The notes beneath the pieces were generated by a model that was not told the origin of the DNA, did no database searches, and was given only the letters and a program-made list of their open reading frames with translations. From assembly GCA_041389495.1 (NCBI GenBank), contig JAWKRT010000001.1:1054001-1118000 (forward strand): 64,000 nt of DNA, given 5' to 3'. A program made the position numbers and the translations under genes. Positions 58,352 through 64,000 of this stretch are shown piece by piece; within the stretch, counting starts at the first letter, position 1, and each line of letters opens with the position of its first letter. The DNA comes from Myxococcota bacterium (GTDB lineage: Bacteria > Myxococcota_A > UBA9160 > UBA4427).

Positions 58352-60070
58352 GTGGTCGAGGTGTTTCGGCACGACGTGATCATCGTCGGCGGTGGCGGCG
58401 CGGGACTTCGCGCCGCCATTGCCGTTGCAGAGGCCGACCCGAGCCTCTCGTGCGCCGTCGTCTCCAAGGTCTATCCGATGCGCAGCCACACGGTCTCGGC
58501 CGAGGGCGGCAGCGCGGCGGTGGCCCGCGACGACGACAGCCTCGAGATGCACGGCTACGACACCGTGAAGGGGTCGGACTTCCTCGGTGATCAGGACGTC
58601 ATCCAGTATTTCGTCGAGCAGGCGCCGAAGGAGCTCTCGCAGCTCGAGCGGTGGGGCTGCCCGTTCAGCCGCAACGAGGACGGAACCGTCGCCACGCGCG
58701 CCTTCGGCGGCATGACGACGAAGCGCACGTGGTATGCGGCCGACAAGATCGGCTTCCACATGCTGCACACGCTGTTCCAGACCTCGATGAAGTACGACTC
58801 GGTCGTCCGCTACGACGAGCACTTCGTCACGAAGCTCCTGGTCGAGAACGGCGCCGCGCAGGGCGTCGTGGCGCTCGACATCCGCACGGGCGACGTGAAG
58901 GTCATCCTCGGGCGCGCGGTGATCGTGACGACCGGCGGCGGCGGGAAGATCTTCCCGTTCACGACGAACGGCATGATCAAGACGGGCGACGGCATGGCGC
59001 TCGCCTATCGCGCCGGCGTCGCGCTCAAGGACATGGAGTTCGTCCAGTACCACCCGACGGGCCTGCCGGGCACGGGCATCCTCATCACGGAGGCCACGCG
59101 CGGCGAGGGCGGGCACCTCAAGAACAGCAAGGGCGAGCGCTTCCTCGTCGAGTACGACTACGGCGTCGGCACCAAGGCCGAGCTCGGCCCGCGCGACATG
59201 ATCTCGCGCGCGATCGTGCAGGAGATCCAGGCCGGGCGCGGCCTCGACGGCCCGTACGGCCAGTACGTGAACCTCGACCTCACGCACCTCGGCGAGGAGA
59301 AGCTGTCGACGCGCCTGCCGTTCGTGCTCGAGCTCTCGCGCACGTACGTCGGCGTCGACCCGGTGAAGCAGCCGATCCCGATCCGCCCCGTCGTCCACTA
59401 CATGATGGGCGGCATCGACACCGACATCACGGCGGGCACGTCGATGCCGGGTCTGTACGCGGCGGGCGAGGCGGCGTGCGGCTCGCTCAACGGCGCGAAC
59501 CGGCTCGGGTCGAACTCGCTGACGGAGTGCCTCGTGTTCGGCGCGCGCGCCGGCGTCGAGGCCGTCCGCTACCTGCGCGGCGCGCCGGCGGCGAACGAGG
59601 CGAGCCTGCGCGCGCAGGGCGACGAGGAGGCGAACCGCATCGCCAACCTGCGCGGCCGGCAGAAGGGCGGCGAGCGCATCTCGCAGGTGCGCCGCGAGCT
59701 CAACAAGGCGATGGAGGAGGGCTGCGGCGTCTACCGCAACCAGGAGTCGATGCAGGCCACGGTGCGCGCCGTCGCGCAGCTGCGCGGTCGCGTCTCCGAC
59801 CTCAAGCTCGAGGACACGTCGCGCGTGTTCAACACCGAGCTGATCGCGGCGCTCGAGCTCGTCAACATGGTCGACGTCGCCGAGGCGGTGGCCGTCTCGG
59901 CCGCGCACCGCAAGGAGTCGCGCGGCGCGCACACGTGCAGCGACTTCCCGACGCGCGACGACGTGAACTACCTCTACCACACGCTCTGCTACTTCGATCC
60001 GGCCGGGCCGCGCCTCGACAGGAAGGCCGTCACGCTGGGCAAGTGGGAGCCCGAGGAGCGGAAGTACTGA
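58352..60070 (+). CDS. frdA: Fumarate reductase/succinate dehydrogenase flavoprotein subunit
   Basis: A 572-residue FAD protein. VEVFRHDVIIVGGGGAGLRAA is the Rossmann FAD loop, SKVYPMRSHTVSAEGG contains the His that links FAD covalently, and QYHPTGLPGTGILITEATRGEGG, HYMMGGIDTDI, GLYAAGEAACGSLNGANRLGSNSLTECLVFG complete the site. GTG at 58352 after AGGAGGT (58334-58340). It overlaps frdB by 1 nt (TGATG). With the FrdC/FrdD anchors below it forms a menaquinol-linked complex; the direction in vivo is open because an aa3-type oxidase is also encoded. Confidence 0.93.
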   Translation: MVEVFRHDVIIVGGGGAGLRAAIAVAEADPSLSCAVVSKVYPMRSHTVSAEGGSAAVARDDDSLEMHGYDTVKGSDFLGDQDVIQYFVEQAPKELSQLERWGCPFSRNEDGTVATRAFGGMTTKRTWYAADKIGFHMLHTLFQTSMKYDSVVRYDEHFVTKLLVENGAAQGVVALDIRTGDVKVILGRAVIVTTGGGGKIFPFTTNGMIKTGDGMALAYRAGVALKDMEFVQYHPTGLPGTGILITEATRGEGGHLKNSKGERFLVEYDYGVGTKAELGPRDMISRAIVQEIQAGRGLDGPYGQYVNLDLTHLGEEKLSTRLPFVLELSRTYVGVDPVKQPIPIRPVVHYMMGGIDTDITAGTSMPGLYAAGEAACGSLNGANRLGSNSLTECLVFGARAGVEAVRYLRGAPAANEASLRAQGDEEANRIANLRGRQKGGERISQVRRELNKAMEEGCGVYRNQESMQATVRAVAQLRGRVSDLKLEDTSRVFNTELIAALELVNMVDVAEAVAVSAAHRKESRGAHTCSDFPTRDDVNYLYHTLCYFDPAGPRLDRKAVTLGKWEPEERKY

Positions 60071-60849
60071 TGGCCGACGGTGCGCAGACACGGAAGCGGA
60101 AGTTCGTCATCACGCGCTTCGACCCGGACGTCGACCAGGTGCCGAAGACGCAGGAGTACGAGATCCCCTGCCAGTCGGACTGGAAGGTCCTCGACGCCAT
60201 CAACTTCATCAAGGACGAGGTCGACCCGTCGATCTCGCACCGCTGGTCGTGTCGCATGGCCGTGTGCGGCAGCTGCGGGATGATGGTGAACGGCGAGCCC
60301 AAGCTCACGTGCAAGACGTCGCTCGACCACTACGGCGACACCGTCGAGATCGAGCCGCTCGCGAACTTCCCCATCGTGAAGGATCTCGTCGTCGAGCTCG
60401 AAGGCTTCATGGACAAGTTCAAGGCCGTGAAGCCGTGGATCGTCGCGGCGAAGGACGAGGCCGCCATGAAGGCCGCGTCCACGATGAAGGAAGGCACGTA
60501 CCGCCAGAGCACCGAGGAGCTCATGGCGTTCAAGCAGTTCAGCATGTGCATCAACTGCATGCTGTGTTATGCGGCGTGCCCGGTGGTCGCGAACGAGCCC
60601 GACTTCCTCGGGCCGGCCGCCATCGCGCTCGGCCACCGCTACAACATGGACACGCGCGACGGCGGGCAGCACGAGCGCAACGAGGTGTTCCGCGGGCCGG
60701 GCACCGTGTTCTCGTGCTCGTACGCGAACGAGTGCAGCGAGGTGTGCCCGAAGGGCGTCGACCCGGCGGCCGCCGTCAACCAGGCCAAGTTCAACGCCGT
60801 GATCGACTGGGCGACGGGCTTCGTCGTGCCGCGCGGGGGGGCGAAGTGA
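60070..60849 (+). CDS. frdB: Fumarate reductase/succinate dehydrogenase iron-sulfur subunit
   Basis: A 259-residue protein with three clusters: [2Fe-2S] ligands in WSCRMAVCGSCGMMVNGEPKLTC, [4Fe-4S] in CINCMLCYAACP, and [3Fe-4S] in SCSYANECSEVCPKGVDP. The sequence is closest in pattern to FrdB of the E. coli type. It passes electrons between the flavoprotein and the membrane quinone site. ATG at 60070 overlaps the frdA stop, and its own stop overlaps the frdC start by 1 nt. Confidence 0.93.
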   Translation: MADGAQTRKRKFVITRFDPDVDQVPKTQEYEIPCQSDWKVLDAINFIKDEVDPSISHRWSCRMAVCGSCGMMVNGEPKLTCKTSLDHYGDTVEIEPLANFPIVKDLVVELEGFMDKFKAVKPWIVAAKDEAAMKAASTMKEGTYRQSTEELMAFKQFSMCINCMLCYAACPVVANEPDFLGPAAIALGHRYNMDTRDGGQHERNEVFRGPGTVFSCSYANECSEVCPKGVDPAAAVNQAKFNAVIDWATGFVVPRGGAK

Positions 60850-61295
60850 TGCCGTCGACGAATCCGTCGCACGCGGGCGCGATGTCGCCGAAGCGGCCGG
60901 GCAAGACGCGGACGGCGCCGCCGATGACGCCGTCCTCGTGGCCGACGAGCCCGCGCATGAAGGCCTACGCGCGCTTCGGCATGACGGGCTGGGTCTACCT
61001 CGTCGCGAGCGCCGTCGCGATCGAGGTGGTGTGGGCGCTCGGCTCGGGGCCGCAGGCGTGGGCCGACATGCAGGCGCTGCTCGCGCACCCCGCGATGATC
61101 GCGCTGCACGTCGTCTGCCTCGTGTCGGTCGTCTACGTGCTCGTTCGCTTCTTCGCGCTGTTCCCGAAGGCGCAGCCCGCGCGGATCGGGCCGGCGAAGC
61201 CGCCGCCGCGCGCGGTGCTGCACGCCGGGCTCTACGCGGCGTGGATCGGAATCACGGTCGTGCTCTCGGCCGTCCTGGCGGGAAAGGTCTTCTGA
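60849..61295 (+). CDS. frdC: Fumarate reductase membrane anchor, subunit C
   Basis: A 148-residue membrane subunit with three helices: VYLVASAVAIEVVWALG, PAMIALHVVCLVSVVYVLVRFFALFP and AGLYAAWIGITVVLSAVLAGKVF. The order GPQAWADMQALLAHPAMIALH and ALFPKAQP parallels E. coli FrdC. The ~35-residue N-terminus is Pro/Thr/Arg-rich. It anchors FrdAB and forms half of the quinone site. No obvious haem-ligand pair, as in haem-free FrdCD enzymes. TGATG overlaps at both ends. Confidence 0.85.
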   Translation: MPSTNPSHAGAMSPKRPGKTRTAPPMTPSSWPTSPRMKAYARFGMTGWVYLVASAVAIEVVWALGSGPQAWADMQALLAHPAMIALHVVCLVSVVYVLVRFFALFPKAQPARIGPAKPPPRAVLHAGLYAAWIGITVVLSAVLAGKVF

Positions 61296-61657
61296 TGAGC
61301 CACTCGAATCACCCGCTCCTCAAGCTCGAGCCGCTGATCTGGTTCCTGTTCGGCCAGGGCATCATGATCGGGTCGATGCTGCTGACGGGCTGGCTGCTGG
61401 TCGTCGGCATCCTCGCGCCGCTCGGCGTGGTCGCGCCGCTCGGCTGGGAGCACGCGCACGCGATGGCGTCGCATCCCGTCGGACGCATCGTGCTCGTCGG
61501 CATCCTCGCGCTCCCGCTCTGGAAGGGCGCCCACCACGTGCGCCACTTCTTCATCGATCGCGGGCACGCGGAGCAGGACGGGCTGATCGGCTCGCTCGCC
61601 TACCTCGTCGCGACGGCGGGCTCGGTGGCGGCCGTGCTCGCGGTGGTGCGGCTGTAG
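61295..61657 (+). CDS. frdD: Fumarate reductase membrane anchor, subunit D
   Basis: A 120-residue three-helix protein. LEPLIWFLFGQGIMIGSMLLTGWLLVVGILAPLG matches the FrdD pattern EPxxWxLFGxGG...GIxxPLG. GAHHVRHFFIDRGH is the His-rich loop and LIGSLAYLVATAGSVAAVLAVVRL the last helix. It completes the quinone-binding anchor. The start overlaps the frdC stop; the stop TAG (61655-61657) is 8 nt before the likely CTG start of the CoA transferase. Confidence 0.85.
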   Translation: MSHSNHPLLKLEPLIWFLFGQGIMIGSMLLTGWLLVVGILAPLGVVAPLGWEHAHAMASHPVGRIVLVGILALPLWKGAHHVRHFFIDRGHAEQDGLIGSLAYLVATAGSVAAVLAVVRL

Positions 61658-61665
61658 CCGCGCGC

Positions 61666-62847
61666 CTGCTCGACGGCATCCGCGTCCTCGACCTGACGCG
61701 CGTCGTCGCGGGGCCGTACGCGACGGCGCTGCTCGCCGACCTCGGCGCCGACGTCGTGAAGGTCGAGCACCCGCGCACGGGCGACGACTACCGCGCCGGC
61801 CCCGCGCCGCCCGGCGAGACGTCGCTCTCGTTCCAGAACACGAACCGCGGCAAGCGCTCCATCACGCTCGACGTGCGGACGGAGGAGGGGCGCGAGCTCT
61901 TCCTGCGGCTCGCCGAGCGCGCGGACGTCGTGGTCGAGAACTTCCGCGCCGGCTGGATGGAGCGCCGCGGCCTCGGCCCCGCCGCGATCCAGGCGCGCAG
62001 CCCGCGCTGCATCGTCGCCTCGCTCTCGGGCTTCGGGCAGACGGGGCCGTACGCCGGCCGCGCGTCCTACGACGTCGTCGCGCAGGCGACGGGCGGGCTC
62101 ATGGCGATGACGGGCTGGCCGGACGGGCCGCCGACGCGCGGCGGCGGCGCGCTCGGCGACTACGTCGGCGCGCTCTTCCTCGCGCTCGGCATCGCGGCGG
62201 CGCTCGTCGACCGCGAGCGCACCGGACGCGCGCGCGTGCTCGACCTCTCGAACCAGGACGCGATCTTCGCGCTCACCGACTCGATGCCGACGCTCGCCGC
62301 CGGCATCGGCGCCGCGACCGAGCGCCTCGGCAACGACCACCCGTTCGCGACGCCGTACGGCGCGTTCGAGGCGCGCGACGGCTGGATCGTGATCGCGACC
62401 GCGAGCAACCGCCTGTTCCGCGCGCTGTGCGCGGGCATCGGCCGCCCCGAGCTCGCGAGCGACGAGCGCTTCCGCCGCCACGACGCGCGCGCACGCCACC
62501 GCGAGGAGCTGCACGCGGTCTTCCGCGCGTGGGTGGCGGAGCGCACGGTCGACGAGGTGCTGCAGGCGCTCGGGCCGGACGGCGCCGACGTGCCCGTCGC
62601 GCGCGTCGAGCGCCCCGAGGAGCTCGTGCGCGACCCGCAGCTCGTCGCGCGCGGCATGATCGAGCGCCACCCGCACCCGACGCTCGGCGAGATCCTGTTC
62701 ACCGCGAGCCCGCTGCGCTTCACCGATGCCGCGCCGCGAGCGCGCGCGCTCGCGCCGGAGCTCGGCTGCGACGGCGACGACGTCTACGCCGAGCTCGGCC
62801 TCGATGCGGAAGCGCTCCGCGGCCTGCGCGAGCGCGGGGTCGTCTGA
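61666..62847 (+). CDS. CaiB/BaiF family III CoA transferase
   Basis: A ~393-residue CoA transferase. The N-terminus LLDGIRVLDLTRVVAGPYATALLADLGADVVKVEHP is the invariant family III start. It continues with GDDYR, FQNTNRGKRSITLDVRTEEGREL, VVVENFRAGWMERRGLG and SLSGFGQTGPYAGRASYDVVAQATGGLMAMTG, with the catalytic Asp in LGDYVGALFLALG. The C-terminus is complete. No ATG, GTG or TTG occurs in frame ahead of LLDGIRVLDL; CTG at 61666 is the best-placed codon, directly after the frdD stop. GTG at 61756 would cut ~30 conserved residues. Substrate unknown; formyl, succinyl or acyl transfer is possible. Confidence 0.85.
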   Translation: MLDGIRVLDLTRVVAGPYATALLADLGADVVKVEHPRTGDDYRAGPAPPGETSLSFQNTNRGKRSITLDVRTEEGRELFLRLAERADVVVENFRAGWMERRGLGPAAIQARSPRCIVASLSGFGQTGPYAGRASYDVVAQATGGLMAMTGWPDGPPTRGGGALGDYVGALFLALGIAAALVDRERTGRARVLDLSNQDAIFALTDSMPTLAAGIGAATERLGNDHPFATPYGAFEARDGWIVIATASNRLFRALCAGIGRPELASDERFRRHDARARHREELHAVFRAWVAERTVDEVLQALGPDGADVPVARVERPEELVRDPQLVARGMIERHPHPTLGEILFTASPLRFTDAAPRARALAPELGCDGDDVYAELGLDAEALRGLRERGVV

Positions 62848-62866
62848 GCGTCAGCGCGGCCGCGAG

Positions 62867-63205
62867 TCAGTGACGCCACCACGACGTCGCGAGCAGCGGG
62901 CCGAGCTCCGGGCGTGCGAGCTCCGCATCGCGCGCCGGGAACGAGACGCGGAACTTCACGAACCACTGGCCGACCGGGAAGAGATACAGGTGCGATTCGA
63001 TCGGCTCGTCGACCCCGCGGAACGAAGGCAGCTCGAAGCGCGCGTGGTATCCCCATTTCTTCACGTCGCCTAGCGTGAACTCGCCCGCTTCCTGGTCGAG
63101 AAGGCGTGCGAAAGGCGACAGGCGCATGATGTCGGCCTCGACCCGATCGATGTGCGACGCGACCTCTTCCTTGCTCAGGCTCGCGTTGCGAGCGGACTCC
63201 GTCAC
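62867..63205 (-). CDS. Small hypothetical protein coupled to the acyl-CoA ligase
   Basis: A 112-residue protein: an N-terminal helix (SLSKEEVASHIDRVEADIMRLSPFARLLDQEAGEF), then strands with KKWGYHARFELPSFRGVDEPIESHLYLFPVGQWFVKFRVSFPARD. No signal peptide or metal motif. The GTG at 63205 overlaps the stop of the ligase gene by 4 nt (GTGA), so the two are translated together. I do not recognise the family; the fold could be a small substrate-binding or accessory domain for the ligase. Convergent with the CoA transferase. Confidence 0.65.
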   Translation of the reverse strand: MTESARNASLSKEEVASHIDRVEADIMRLSPFARLLDQEAGEFTLGDVKKWGYHARFELPSFRGVDEPIESHLYLFPVGQWFVKFRVSFPARDAELARPELGPLLATSWWRH

Positions 63206-64000
63206 AGGATCCGCGTCGCGTGGCCCTTCCAGTACTCGTCCTTGAGCAGGCGCTTGTAGAGCTTGCCGGTCGGGTGGCGCGGGAGCTCGTCGCGGAAGTC
63301 GACGCTGCGCGGGCACTTCACGTCGGCGAGGTGCTCGCGACAGTAGGCGATGAGCTCGCGCTCGAGCGCGGGCCCGGCGTCGCGCATGTCGATGGGCTGG
63401 ACGACGGCCTTCACCTCCTCGCCGAAGTCCTCGTTCGGGACGCCGAAGACGGCGACGTCGTGCACCTTGGGGTGCAGCGTGAGCACGTTCTCCGTCTCCT
63501 GCGGGTAGATGTTCACGCCGCCGCTGATGATCATGTTGGCCTTGCGGTCGGTGAGGTACAGGAAGCCGTCGGCGTCGAGGCGGCCGACGTCGCCGAGCGT
63601 GCTCCAGCCGTTGGGCAGGAAGCTCGACGCCGTCTTCTCCGGGTCGTTGTGGTACTCGAAGCCGCGGCCGTCGGCGGGCCCTTCGAAGTACACGGTTCCC
63701 TCCTCGCCGACCGGCACCTCGTGGCCGTCGTCGTCGACGATGTGCACGGGCGCGGTGAGCGCCTTGCCGACGCTGCCCTCGTGCGCGAGCCAGTCCGACG
63801 GCGAGCAGTAGACGAAGCCGTTGCCCTCCGTGCCGGCGTAGTACTCGTGGATCACGGGCCCCCACCACTCCATCATCTGGCGCTTCACGGCGACGGGGCA
63901 GGGCGCGGACGCGTGCACGGCGAAGCGCAGGCTCGAGACGTCGTACCGCGCGCGCGTCTCCTCGGGCAGCTTCAGCATGCGGACGAACATCGTCGGCACC
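63202..64000 (-). CDS. AMP-dependent acyl-CoA ligase (C-terminal part)
   Basis: The C-terminal ~265 residues of an acyl-CoA synthetase; the start lies right of the window. Visible blocks are VPTMFVRMLKLPEETRARYDVSSLRFAVHASAPCPVAVKRQMMEWWGPVIHEYYAGTEG (A5), GWSTLGDVGRLDADGFLYLTDRKANMIISGGVNIYPQETENVL (A7-A8 hinge) and the catalytic Lys in RHPTGKLYKRLLKDEYW (A10). The adenylating domain activates fatty or aromatic acids; VPTMFVRML resembles long-chain acyl-CoA ligases. With the CoA transferase and desaturase it points to rich acyl-CoA metabolism. Confidence 0.87.
   Translation of the reverse strand, partial: VPTMFVRMLKLPEETRARYDVSSLRFAVHASAPCPVAVKRQMMEWWGPVIHEYYAGTEGNGFVYCSPSDWLAHEGSVGKALTAPVHIVDDDGHEVPVGEEGTVYFEGPADGRGFEYHNDPEKTASSFLPNGWSTLGDVGRLDADGFLYLTDRKANMIISGGVNIYPQETENVLTLHPKVHDVAVFGVPNEDFGEEVKAVVQPIDMRDAGPALERELIAYCREHLADVKCPRSVDFRDELPRHPTGKLYKRLLKDEYWKGHATRIL

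Overview
The window is 64 kb of very GC-rich, densely coded bacterial chromosome. I see no rRNA, tRNA, prophage, insertion sequence or CRISPR array. The gene content is Gram-negative: mpl, an AsmA-like protein, a lipid A N-terminal-domain protein, a heptose-phosphate adenylyltransferase, sigma54/NtrBC and ptsP. It also carries a PVC-type haem-binding dehydrogenase, agmatine catabolism, many CoA ligases and an MMPL/RND exporter. Together with the GC content this suggests Myxococcota or a related lineage of the former Deltaproteobacteria; that placement is inference. Many neighbouring genes share a 1-4 nt stop/start overlap (GTGA, ATGA, TGATG), so translational coupling is a general habit here.

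Layout. 1-12 kb: 3' end of mpl, a SnoaL-like protein, a GNAT, an SGNH hydrolase, a monohaem cytochrome, a frameshifted MutS-family ATPase coupled to thiD, a secreted protein, the Mrp carrier, a questin-oxidase-like protein, a LAB_N membrane protein, and a fatty acid desaturase coupled to a PaaX-type regulator. 12-19 kb: lspA, then a leftward operon ntrB-ntrC-thiE-nucleoside transporter-acetoacetyl-CoA synthetase. 19-25 kb: moeA-mobA, then an AsmA-like gene coupled to a stand-alone heptose adenylyltransferase. 25-31.4 kb: a small lower-GC XRE regulator, a GAF-type PEP phosphotransferase (ptsP) and a 1151-residue dehydrogenase/HEAT/cytochrome c lipoprotein.

31.5-37.4 kb holds the most unusual feature. 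Four leftward paralogues encode exported proteins ending in VPALP, a hydrophobic helix and RKK, a sorting-signal architecture like PEP-CTERM. Each has its own hairpin terminator. Upstream of each I find a sigma54-type -24/-12 element (GGCAYRNNNNTTGCW, exact GG-N10-GC spacing). A palindrome related to GGCGCG-N3-CGCGCC lies 71-73 nt further upstream. This looks like a dispersed sigma54-dependent surface-protein regulon. An EamA transporter and a DUF374 acyltransferase lie between copies 1 and 2.

37.9-45.5 kb is a respiratory block: ctaB, DUF420, a dihaem cytochrome c, a 35-residue membrane protein, coxB, coxA, subunit III, subunit IV, a second subunit III, a small CxxC membrane protein and a beta-carbonic anhydrase. 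45.5-53.2 kb, leftward: leuS, ppsR, an MMPL/RND exporter and a membrane-anchored NYN-domain protein. 53.4-64 kb: aguB-aguA followed by 31-nt tandem repeats, a large secreted alpha/beta-hydrolase-like protein, frdABCD followed by a family III CoA transferase, and a leftward acyl-CoA ligase with a small coupled gene at the right edge.

Two genes (ptsP and the CoA transferase) lack an ATG, GTG or TTG where homology requires the start. The best candidates are an ATT and a CTG.
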